Assembly (NCBI RefSeq): GCF_018446385.1
Contig: NC_055996.1
Coordinates: 127,210,532 to 127,274,531, forward strand
Length of the DNA: 64,000 nucleotides
Direction of reading: 5' to 3'
Source: Zingiber officinale
Taxonomy: Eukaryota > Streptophyta > Magnoliopsida > Zingiberales > Zingiberaceae
Shown: positions 19,201 to 29,848 of the stretch, in pieces
How positions within the stretch are numbered: the stretch's first letter is position 1
Layout: each line of letters begins with the position of its first letter
Program-made: the position numbers and the translations under genes
Notes under the pieces: model-generated
The model's input: only the letters and a program-made list of their open reading frames with translations
Database searches by the model: none
What the model was told of the DNA's origin: nothing

Positions 19201-21352
19201 GCGCTATACTTGGTGAAATTCCGGGCAGCTCATGTGTCGACCACACGAAGACATCATGGTTTCTTCGGAGGCATTGGATCACCTTCTCTTTCTGATTAGC
19301 CTCCAGATCGGACGCAACGAATGTCGTGGCCTCCGGTCGGGTTGGGTGAATCTGCACTTCCTCTTTTTCTTCATAAATTAAAGAGGGTGGCTTTTCAGTG
19401 ATGGCGTTTACCTCGATCCGGGGTGCTTTCCGAGCGGAATTGGCTTCTGCTCGGATCATCTCGACATAGCATCGCCGAGCTGCTAATTGATCTCCCCGTA
19501 CTTCACCTACTTTATCTTCCACGGGAAACTTGATCTTCTGATAGAAGGTGGAGACGGCCGCTCGGAACTCGCTGAGCGCCGGTCGTCCCAAAATGACGTT
19601 GTAGGACGAAGGAGAGTCGACTACCACGAAGTTTGCTGTCCTCGTCCTCCTGAGCGACTCTTCTCCCAGTGAGATAGCCAGCCGGATCTGTCCGACCGGC
19701 TGAACTTTATTACCCGTAAACCCGTATAGGGGGGTTGTCATGGGTAGCAGCTCGGCTTGATCAATTTGTAGCTGATCGAACGCCTTCTTGAATATGATGT
19801 TGACTGAGCTTCCTGTGTCAACAAATACGCGGTGAATAGTGTAGTTGGCTATTACCGCTTTAATGAGGAGAGCGTCGTCGTGGGGTACTTCAACTCCTTC
19901 CAAGTCCCCAGGCCCGAAACTGATTTCGGGTCCGCTCGCCAGCTCTTGGCTGCAGCCGACTGCATGAATTTGGAGCTGCCGGACGCTCGCCTTCCTTGCA
20001 CGGTTGGAATCACCTCCGGTCGGCCCTCCAGCTATGATGTTGATCTCGCCTCGGGAAGCATTGCTTCTATTTTCTTCTTCCCGAACGGACGAACGGGGAC
20101 GTTCCCTAGACATCCGGGGATTCTCCCGTCTCGGAGAGCGATGCCGCTCGGGCGTCTGTTGTTGTCGCCTGTCAGTTACTGTCCGCTCGGCTACACGAGG
20201 CCTTTGTCGCCTGTCAAACGACGGTGATCTACGTTCGCCACCTTGAGGAACAGGATGAGCAATCAAAGGAAGGCTCCGACAATCTCTGGTGTTATGCGTA
20301 TCCGTACGGTGGATTGAGCAGAACATAGGAGTCCATTTCTTCTTTGGCTTGGGCCGCTCAGCTGCTACTTCTTGCACATTGGACCTCACATGGGGGGAGC
20401 GGATTGCTTCGGCCCTCTGTCCCCTTGGCTGTTGATGAGCGCTGTGAGGCTTCCGCTCGGCAGGGGGAGTCCGATCAGTGGTTGTTTCCTTTCTCCGAGC
20501 CGCTTGAGCTTCCTCCACGTTGATGTACTCGTTGGCTCGGTGTAGCATATGGTCATAGTCTCGAGGCGGCTTCCGAACGAGCGAGCGGAAGAAGTCCCCA
20601 TCCGCGAGTCCTTGTGTAAATGCGTTCATCATTGTCTCTGAGGTGGCCGTTGGAATATCCATGGCCACCTGATTAAACCGCTGGATATAAGCTCTGAGCG
20701 GCTCTCTCAGCTCCTGTTTGATGGCAAACAGACTAACACTGGTTTTCTGATAGCGCCGACTGCTTGCGAAGTGGTGGAGGAAGGCCGTCCGGAAATCCTT
20801 GAAGCTTGTGATGGATCCGTCCGGCAGCCTCCGAAACCACCGTTAGGCCGATCCCGAGAGAGTGGTAAGAAAAACTCGACACTTTACTCCATCTGTGTAT
20901 TGATGGAGTGTAGCTGTGTTATCAAACTTACCCAGATGATCATCTGGGTCGGTTGTCCCATTATACTCGCCAATCGTCGGAGGCACGTAGTGCTTGGGTA
21001 GAGGATCTCGTAGAATAGCCTCTGAAAATTGGCGATTAATCCGTTCGGGTGACGCGTCCGCTCGGGGTGCTTTTCCTTTTTTGTCATCTCGTCTAGGCCT
21101 TTCATCAGAAGATGATCCTCGATCTCTATTAGCTGCTGCGGCTTCAGGCGTGCAGAATAGGGCCCGATGAAATGCAACAGTGGCCTGCGGTGCTTCCGCT
21201 CAACCACCAGACGTTGACGTTGCTTGCTGTTCTAGCCGCTCGGCTGCTGCTTTCTGTTTTTGCTCCACAAGCTTGGCGGCCCTTGACTCGATCAGAGCGT
21301 CGAGTTCCTCCGTCGAAAGCGTCACCGTGTGTTGTCGTCCAGCCTCGTCCAT
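16216..21352 (-). pseudogene. Ty3 gag-pol of element 2, disrupted
   Basis: Gag starts at the ATG at 21352. Order by position: gag core (about 20.9-20.5 kb); Gag zinc-finger-like FCSIHRTDTHNTRDCRSL; protease VFVDTGSSVNIIF; RT with WRVCIDFRDLNKACPKD and YVDD in LEVYVDDILIKS; RNase H with FLSHILKDAESRYTGLEKM; second RNase H with IFVDGSSTRLGSGIGVLL and NNEAEYEALIAG; integrase with a zinc-binding region and PFDQWGMDIVGQF. One frame runs through most of this, broken by TAA at 20845-20843 (in gag, where the relative at 1-1285 has Gln), TAA at 17521-17519 (after the second RNase H) and TGA at 16840-16838 (in the integrase core). Two frameshifts follow near 16.7 and 16.3 kb. The probable original end is the TAA at 16218-16216. 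It would have produced the particle, reverse transcriptase and integrase. Confidence 0.9.
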
Positions 21353-21378
21353 TGTTTCCATTCGGATGCAGGAGCGTT

Positions 21379-21394
21379 CCCACAGACGGCGCCA
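21379..21394 (-). other. Primer-binding site forming the 5' end of element 2
   Basis: On the minus strand the element begins TGGCGCCGTCTGTGGG, directly preceded by the target duplication TAAAC (GTTTA on the plus strand). In the relative at 1331 the same primer site is preceded by ATT and a full LTR. Here neither the ATT nor any LTR remains. Confidence 0.85.
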
Positions 21395-21960
21395 GTTTAG
21401 TTAGTTCATCTAAGGAAGAATCAGCTTGTATCACGTTTTTGTGGTTTTCGTAACTTTTTTGTGTTAACTTAATTACTCTAACTCCAGATTACAGATAAAA
21501 GCGTATCAGCTGGCATGATTGCGTCTTCTCAATTTCCTTTCATGTCTGATTGGAAGCCTTGATTTATATGGGATCACAATTTTAACCTAAATTATATTTA
21601 TAATCATGGTTATTGTACTACATCACTATAAGGTGTGTGCTTCACTAAGTTTTATCCATTGGAACTTTTTTTTTGCTCAAAAGAAATTTGTGAATATCTG
21701 TTGTATCAATGCTAATCGTCTATATAAAATGCCTGGATTCCTACAGTTCCAGATCAGATCAGATTTTATTGTTTCCAGAGTGTAGGATTTTTATTAAATC
21801 AAATTGCAATTTCGTGTACCAAGTCATTCCAATACTAGTATATTCCTTAGAATGGTGTTCTTAGCTACATACCCTCAAACATTGACATCTCTGCATATGA
21901 ATATCTATGCTTCTTTAGGTGGCAGACTCTCATTTCATGTCATCCCTAGTTTATGAAGAT
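21395..21960 (+). other. Right part of duplicated segment copy 2, then unassigned sequence
   Basis: 21395-21460 (GTTTAGTTAGTTCATCTAAG...) matches 6709-6780 downstream of uL30m and completes the empty site of the Tat-like element. From about 21470 to 21960 I see AT-rich sequence with no gene or element I can support. Confidence 0.6.
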
Positions 21961-22406
21961 GAATATATCACATGTATGGAAAATTTGCATGGGGTAAAAA
22001 GTTGAATTATAGATTCTGGTGATTCTGAGCATTTGTATGAAAATAACTCACTTTTCTCTGGTCATATGCCTACATCTCATCCTATGATAGATGCTCTAGC
22101 AAATGGGTTATTCTCACTAATTCAAGATGTTGATCAGATCACTTCCGTGCCATCCTCACCATTTTCTTCACTTTAGATATACCCAATTTTTTTGAATTTA
22201 CATTCTGTCGCAAAACTCATGACAATGCAAAAATGTCTAGTAAGCTTTGTTGTTGATCCTATTTTAACTTTGGGTTCACAGAATAGAAGAGTACTCACTG
22301 TAGGTAAAGAGTCTGGAGAATCATATCAATTGATTATATCTTCAAATTCATTTGCATTAGTAGCTAGCTATCCTCCACTTCAAATCCATAGCCGTCTAGG
22401 ACCTTT
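21960..22406 (+). pseudogene. Old Ty1/copia fragment, left part (protease and pre-integrase region)
   Basis: Translated fragments read IDSGDSEHLYENNSLFSGHM, a decayed copia protease/peptide region with DSG retained, and further on LQIHSRLGPF, matching the LHSRLGHP pre-integrase motif. Stops and frameshifts are frequent. The solo LTR at 22407-24850 interrupts it in the middle of the pre-integrase motif, and the sequence resumes at 24856. Confidence 0.6.
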
Positions 22407-24850
22407 TATTGGTTAGTCCTAGGAAAATGTACCGATTTCACTATACAAAAATTTGTTATACAAGTGTCGAACATTTCCTTAAATAACCTATTGTGTTCTT
22501 TAGAAGTTAAATTAGGAATCGCAGACGGAACTTAACATCATTGATTCCAAATTTAACTTATCTGTTCTTAATGGTTTAGATTTGAATCGCAAGCGGAACT
22601 TAACACTATTGATTCAAATCTACTTATGTTATTAATTCCATTAAATATTAATTTCCAAAATTGACTTCCAGGACTGCATAGCGAGGCACATGGCCTTCTT
22701 GGATATGGGAGCAACCACCACCGCCTAGACAAAGCCTTTTAAAGAAAGCTAATATTTAATTTCCTTAAATAACTCTAGGTTAACCAAAAAAAATAATCGA
22801 ATCACAAATTCGAAAAAGAAGAAAACACAAACTCGAAAAACTAATTCGAAAAACTAGATTTAATGCCTCTTGTGTTTGGAATTCTTACAAAATGAAATAA
22901 CTAGCATGATGCGGAAAACAATTGCTAATTATACCTTCTCTTTGTAAACTAATGACTTCGAGATCATCTGCCGTATTCCTCACCTCGCCTTGGACGTCGT
23001 GTGAGCGACGATCCTCCAAGATGAACACCAGCCAAAAGCTTCCTTCCTCCTCCTCTAAAATCCGGCCACCACCACCACCAAGGAGAAGAGAGCAAAGAGA
23101 AAAAGAGAAGAGAGAGGGTGGGCCACCACTAAGAGAGACTCCTCCAAGAGAATAAGAATTGTGTCTCATGAAGCCTCCTCACCCCTTCTTTTATAATACT
23201 TGCCCAAGACAAATAAGAGAAGAATTTTTACAAAAATTAAAATCTTCCAAGAGTTTTTCCTTTTTCCTTTTAATTTTTCCTTTTCTTTCCTCTTGATTGA
23301 ATCAATCACCAAAAATAAATTTGATGATTTTATTCTTTTTTTAAACATGGTCGGCCACCTTGCTTGGGCACCAAGCAAGGGTGGCCGACCCCCATAAGAG
23401 GAAAGGAATATTTTCTTTTCTTTTATAAAATTTTACAAGAAGAAAAACTCTTATAAAATTTTACAAGCTCTCTTTCCTAAAGTAGGAGTTAAAAAAGGAA
23501 AGTTCTAAAAATTAAAACCATGCTTTAAAATTTAAAACTTCTCTTATAAAATTTTCTTTTTTAACATGATGATAGAAAATTTAAATTTTAAAACTTATCT
23601 TCCTTTTTTTCCTTAAACCATGAGGATGGTTAAAAAAGGAAAGTTTTAAAACTTTTAAAACTCTATATCAAAACATGTGGCCTCATTCAAATAAGGAAAA
23701 TTTTAAAAATTAAAATCTTTCTTTTAAAATTTATAGTTTTCTACAAAGAGAAGATTTTAAAAATTCAAAACAACTCTCCTTGTTTGAATTATTGTGGCCG
23801 ACCCCTACTAGCTTGATTACCAAGCAATAGGGTCGGCCCCTTGGAAGAGGATGTGGTCGGCCCTTGCTTGGTCACCAAGCATTGGACCGGCCCCCTTCTT
23901 GAACACCAAGATGGACTTATATTTGGATGGACTTGAGGCTATAATGAGGCTACGACAAGGACTTAGAGGAGAAATTGGTTTTAGCCTTCCGATGAGCTTG
24001 AGTATCCCGTGCTCGCCCCGAACACACGACTCAAGTTCATCGATAATAACTCATTCCACTAGAGAGTTATTATCGCACTACCGCACCAATCCCAAATTAC
24101 ATTATGGGCTCCTTCTTATCATGAGTGTGTTAGTCTCCCTGTGTTAAGATAACAAATGTCCACTAATTAAGTAAGTTACTGACAACTCACTTAATTAATA
24201 TCTAGCTCCAAGAGTAGTACCACTCAACTTCATTGTCATGTCGGACTAAGTCCACCTGCAGGGTTTAACATGACAATCTGTATGAGCTCCTCTTGGAGAC
24301 ATTTTCAACCTAGATAACTAGGACACAGATTCCTTCTATAATCAACAACACACACTATAAGTAATATTATTTCCCAACTTATCGGGCATAATGATTTATC
24401 GAGCTAAATCTCATCCTTTAATAAGTCAAAGAAATAAATATTAAATATATGTGCTTGTTATTATATTAGGATTAAGAACACACACTTTCATAATAACTAA
24501 GATTTAGTTCTTTTATGAAGTTAGTACAAAAAGAACTTACCTAAATGGTCCTACTCAATACACTTAGAGTGTACCAGTGTAATTTATTAATCAAGATAAA
24601 CTAATACTTAATTACACTACGACTATTCCGATGGTTTATTCCTTTCCATCTTAGTCATGAGCAACTGTTTATAATTTATAAAGAACCGTCAACATGATCT
24701 TCTGTGTGTGACACCACACATCATGTTGTCTACTATATAAATTAATTGAACAATTACATTTAACAAATAAATATAGATATTGACCAATATGATTCTTTAT
24801 TTCAAAAATAAATGTTTACAAAAATTAAACTTTTAGTATACACTCCAACA
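22407..24850 (-). mobile_element. Solo LTR of family 'W' (copy B), target duplication CCTTT
   Basis: The 2,444-bp LTR starts TATTGGTTAGTCC (originally TG) and ends TATACACTCCAACA. CCTTT precedes it (22402-22406) and follows it (24851-24855). It lies in a decayed copia gene, whose reading continues on the far side. The family has GC-rich CGGCC-containing patches and AT-rich runs but no long open frame. Orientation is called minus because a TATA box in copy D lies on the opposite strand of this alignment. Confidence 0.85.
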
Positions 24851-24855
24851 CCTTT

Positions 24856-25700
24856 AACCTTCAGATGCTTCAAAGATGTTCCATCCTTTGTCCCATCTTC
24901 AAAATCTTGAATATGACTCGTGTCAATTAGGATTTGTTCTTTATTTTCTCCTAGTATTCATAGACATGCTACTACACTTTTGTCCTTCATACATTCTAAC
25001 ATGCTACTACACTTTTGTCCTTCATACATTCTAACATGTGAGAAAGCATGCTTTTAAATATTTTGTTTTCCTCATAGATCACTATTTCAAAATGGCATGG
25101 CTTTTCTTATTGAAAAATATTACGTTAAACTATTAAACATTCTTTATTCCGATGTGTTGAAATTAGAAGTCAATTTGAATTCTATTAAAACTTTAAGCAA
25201 CAATGTCAATAAAGTTTTCTTCATATCTTTGAATCTGTTCTTTCGAGCCAAGGTCCCCTTTATCAATTTCCATATTATTTTACATCCCAACTGAATGGTA
25301 TTACTGAGAGAAAGAAGGCATTTGATGAAACAGCGTATACACTATTATCATATATAGGAGTTTCTCTTTAAACTTATACACAATTATTATATCATTCTCC
25401 CTGCATACTACCCAATAAATCTCATATCTTTTTCTCTTTTTTTTTTTTTCATGTTTACATATCCTTTACAATTTTTTTTCCTCATAATGCCCTTTACTTA
25501 CCTTCATATGTATGGACATACTTGTTTTATTTTTATCTTTTATCTCTAGTAGAGATAATTGTCTCCTAGATTAGTCACATCTAAACCCAACTATGCTATA
25601 GAGATTCTTGTTGGTCTCATCCTGATGCTACCTATTTCTACTTTATTGTCCCTTCCAAATTCTACTTCTACAAAGATTTTAGCGACAATCCTAATGATGA
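24856..25700 (+). pseudogene. Old Ty1/copia fragment, right part (integrase region)
   Basis: The reading resumes after the solo LTR with NLQMLQRC (pre-integrase) and later gives LNGITERKKAFDETAYTLLS, a decayed form of the copia integrase motif PQQNGVAERKNR. Several frameshifts and stops are present, and no functional product is possible. The right limit is not sharp. Confidence 0.55.
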
Positions 25701-26187
25701 CAATTTGCTAGCCTCAATCATGGAAATAGATATATTTATATAAAATTAATTTGAGAGATAAAGATTCGCAAATCGAATGTGGAAACATACATGGTAGTTA
25801 GGAGTTTATCCTTTGTAATTAAGGTAAACTCTTTTATCATCACTCAATTCACTTACATCATCATGCACTCAACTTCCCTCTCACCATCATGCTTCACGTG
25901 GGACAATCCACAAGCAAAAACCAAGTCAAACCAATCTCCAATCACACACACACACAACATCACACAAACACCATTACATGCAATACAAAATGATGAACAG
26001 TTGGTGTGGCAGTAGGTGTGGCAATCAAACACGGACAACAAGCAAGAATACTCAGCCATGAAGAGCTCTGACAGCAAATGGAGCATCAAAAGCATAAACA
26101 GCAAGCGGAGCATCAAAAGCACGGACTAAATCTATGGTTGTCATCCCACCATAGATCGTCGCCCCACTTGTAGCAAGTGGTCAGCTA
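25700..26187. other. Unassigned stretch with short repeats
   Basis: A roughly 27-bp unit (AACAGCAAGCGGAGCATCAAA) occurs about twice near 26060-26130 and in diverged form near 26690-26750. Nothing else is recognisable. Open frames here are short and of low complexity. Confidence 0.4.
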
Positions 26188-26480
26188 TCAACGGATTTAT
26201 TGTGTCTTTATCGCGAGCTGTTTCATGTGGACTAGATAGATCCTTATGCTGGATCTATGAACCCTCTTGGGTTTTTTGGCAAAACCCCAGCCATCAACGG
26301 ATTTGACGTTGTCCTTACCACGAGCTGTTTGCTGCGGACTAGATAGATCATTATGGTGGATTTATTCACCATTTGAGCTTTTTGGCAAAACCTCAGCCAT
26401 CAACGGATTTATCGCTGTCCTTACCACGAGCCGTTTGTTGCGGACTAGATAGATCAATTATGGTGGATCTATTCACCATC
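26188..26480. repeat. Tandem repeat, 106-bp period, about 2.8 units
   Basis: Units start at 26188, 26294 and 26400 with TCAACGGATTTA and contain GGACTAGATAGATC and TTTTTGGCAAAACC. The third unit is incomplete. Units 2 and 3 are more alike than unit 1. No coding function is apparent. Confidence 0.75.
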
Positions 26481-26783
26481 CTCTCCCATACCTTCCAACT
26501 CACATCCCCTCATCATAGGAAATGTGTACAAAATGTAAACCCTCACCACACATAGTAGGATCCCTCACTATACAAGTTCATCTCACCCCCAATCACAAGA
26601 CACACACAAAGTCCACATTTTGACTCACATGCATACACTCAAGTCCATAACTTGACTTGCATGTACACACACAAGCAATGAAAAACACGAACAGCAAATG
26701 TAGCTTCAAAACCATGGACAGTAGGTGGAGCATCAAAAACATGGACATCAAACTCCTCACGGGCAGCAACGTAGAATTCCCCT

Positions 26784-28195
26784 TCAACTTCTACATAAGT
26801 CCACAAAATGATAAACGTGAATTTGGATCTTACGCGACATCCTATCAATATCAGGGACTATCCCCTCATAGCGACATCTGTTACGGGCTTCCCACAGAAC
26901 ATAGATCATACTAGAAACTCCAAGATACCTTGCCTTCATTCTCCGGCTCGCACCTCTGTAGTGTTGGCCAAGAATGTGAAATAACTCCTCTATTGAATTA
27001 ACGTCATGATTTATCTCTAACCATCTTCGCACCATGTTCCAAAAAGTACATGTGATAGGGCACTCAAAGAACAAGTAACCATTCGACTCATCTTAACATT
27101 GGCAAAACATACAAGTCTTGTTCTCCACATAAGGCATTCTATCTGTTGTTTGTAGTTTCCCATGAGCAAGTAACCATAGAATGAATCGATGCTTCAGCAT
27201 AATTTCTAGCCTCCAAACCAATGATGCCCATGCCACATCAGGACCTCTCAGCATAAAGAAACCATATGCATTTGCAGTCCCACTTTTTCCTCCCGCAAAC
27301 CACTCACCAATCAACAAGTTTGCCTCTCCATTTCCATTTGTAGTCCTTCAAATTTTGTTTCGAATGTCCACAAACCATTTAATAAGAGGAGAGTCCGAAG
27401 TTTTGACCTCCCATTGCCAAAAATCAGTACCCTTGAGATAATGATGGTGCAGCCATCTTACCCATAGTGAATCCGCATTAGTTTGGATCTCTCATAATGT
27501 CTTACTAAAAAGTGCTTCATTTCATGCATGTAGGTCTCGTAGTCCATAACCACCATCATGTCGAGAAAGACATATAGTGACCCAAGAAATAGGCGGGTGC
27601 TTTGATAACCACACAAAGGTACGACATATTGCTTTGATCTTTGCAGTGACACCGCCAGGAATAGGGAGCATGGAAAGCCAATAACACTCCACACCTTGAA
27701 GCACCGTCTTCACCAACTCCAAGCGCCCCGCATAAGATAAGGTGTGATTTGGCCAAGAATTAATCTTCCTTGTAATAGTATCAAATAATGATCCATAGTT
27801 TGTAATCCATAACTTCTCCGCCGCTAGTGGAATCCTCAAGTACTGAAATGAAAATATTCTTTCCTGAAACCTAATAAGTTGGAGCAATCGGTTCTTCATT
27901 CTATCATCAATCCCCGCCATATACATATGAGACTTCAATGAATTAGCCCAAAGTCCTGCTTCATTGCCAAAAACCTCCAGACAATTTGCTAATACTTTTA
28001 TTGAGGACTCATCCGCCCGTGCAAACAACATCAAATCATCGACATATGCAAGATGTGTGATGCCAACCATTTTACACATAGGATGGAAGTGAAAGGAGGG
28101 TGACAAGGAGACAACTTGCAACCTGTGTGATAATACTTCGATGTATAACCCAAAAAGTAGGGGAGATAGGGGGTCACCTTGCCTTAGGCCGCGAC
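26784..28195 (-). pseudogene. L1-type LINE ORF2, 3' part
   Basis: Minus-strand reading gives the non-LTR reverse transcriptase motifs GLRQGDPLSPLLFGLYIEVL and HLAYVDDLMLFARAD (28.2-28.0 kb). Downstream is the C-terminal zinc-binding reverse-transcriptase domain: WRLEIMLKHRFILWLLAHGK, MPYVENKTCMFCQ and FFECPITCTFWN (27.3-26.8 kb). It is split over several frames by stops. The RT is cut off at 28196 by an inserted LTR-like sequence, so the endonuclease and N-terminal RT motifs are absent here. Non-functional. Confidence 0.85.
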
Positions 28196-29848
28196 TGTTA
28201 GAGTAGGTGCCCTGCAAAGCCAACTGTTGGCTAGGGCTTTATGGACTCTTGTAAATAAATAACATTTATTTTAATATAATTCAATTTAGTTTGGCATTAC
28301 TTTATCTTTATATCCATGCTATATGCATAGATAAAGTCCTTGAATATACTATAGTGAGATGTGGTGGTACATATGATGGTCATCATGAAATACATCAATA
28401 TTCACTGTATATTCTAAATTTGTTCCTAGTCAATTGGGTTGCCTAATAAACAAGGATAAAAGGTTGCTTGAACTAGAGACTAGTATCTGTGATGTAGTGT
28501 ACCATGTTTCATTGGTAAGGACATAGAGATGTTCAACCATACAGATGGGTGATCATATGATGAGTTTATCAAACATCCCTCACACAGACTTTCCAAGTGG
28601 TTATCATTTATCGAGTGGATAAGTCTTTGGTTGTGGTTGTACACTAGTAGTCCTTATGACCCGGGACAACACTGAGACTCTGTATGCTGGGGTTGTACTT
28701 TTGCTCATTTATCGACTCTATTAGGGTCATCAGGTGGTGAGATTGGGTGTAGTAACGAAACATATAGAAGTCAGTATATTATAATTGGGGATTCACCGCA
28801 CACCTACAGGTGTGGATATCCTATGTAATATATTGTTTTATAGTGAATGAAGTCTCTGATCAGAGCTGTAAGATGTACTTTAGAAAAGGAGTTTCCTAAT
28901 TACACTTGCAATATCACTATAAGATATATCACATAGTTATCGAATCAATATACAATCCTCGATGTACCAATTATTATAGATTCGACCGGGATATATGAGA
29001 TGAAGGGACATGACTGTACGTTAACCATAATCGACTAGTTCTTACAGGTACTATTCAGTGATACCTAGGGAATCATATGGCGGTGCTACTAGACACTCTT
29101 ACTATGATTCATTGGGTGTTAATCAGAATTAGTTTTGATATCCTATAATTAAGGTGTTAATCATATGATGGGCTATTAAGGGTATGTCCGATAAAGAACA
29201 AGTATAATCCTGAATCACAAAGAGTTGTGAACCCACGGCTAGCTGTGTCCCTGAACCATTAAGGGTCACACAAGTATTGGTTTCCCTATTTCCTGTTGAG
29301 AAAGTCAAATTCAAGGAGTTGAATTTGGCGAATAAAGTTTGATGTGATCAAACAGTGTATTGACAAATAAAGTTTGATATGATCAAATGTTATATTTATT
29401 TCAAATCAATAGAAAATAAGGAGAGTGGAAGAGTTCCATATAAACTCTATAAATTAGATTTATATTATTGTAATAGCAAGCAAATACGTATGTTGTGTCA
29501 ACGATATTGGATCGTTGATATGATTACAATGGACTCGCATTATTGGATTCTAAAAAGTTCTAAAATCCAATACACCAAGATGAAAGAGATGTTGGGCTTT
29601 GAAAATTTAAACCCAAGAAGAAATGCAATTATAATTAAATTGCATTATGAAAAATAAATAAAAAAAAGGAGAATTTCATTTCAACGTGAAATGAAATCAA
29701 GAGAAGTAATTAATTTGTTTTTCCCTTTACCCTCCACGTTTTGGAAATAATAGGGCATTTCTTCCACTCATCCACTAACCCACTTCCACCACATCTTGGA
29801 GAAAATGAAACCACGATTTTTGTTTTTCCTTGCGTATAGAAAATAAGA
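28196..29848. repeat. LTR-like insertion in the LINE, incomplete
   Basis: The LINE reading frame stops at 28195 and new sequence begins TGTTAGAGTAGGTGCC, a typical LTR start. It has no coding sequence over about 1.65 kb and is cut at 29849 by the composite 'W' LTR. Its right end was not found, nor was a target duplication. Confidence 0.5.

Larger units (their letters stand above)
11564..21394 (-). mobile_element. Tat-lineage Ty3 retrotransposon with one LTR (element 2)
   Basis: This is a 9,831-bp minus-strand element. From its 5' end (21394) it has: primer-binding site, gag, protease, RT, RNase H, a second archaeal-type RNase H, integrase, a 64-bp tandem array, an antisense spliced gene, a polypurine tract and the 3' LTR (12397-11564). 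The second RNase H and the antisense gene are hallmarks of the Tat group (Retand/Grande-like). The flanks are GTTTA at 11559-11563 and GTTTA at 21395-21399, an exact 5-bp target duplication. The 5' LTR is absent: the element starts directly at the TGG of the primer site. Three in-frame stops and at least two frameshifts in gag-pol make it non-autonomous. Confidence 0.9.
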
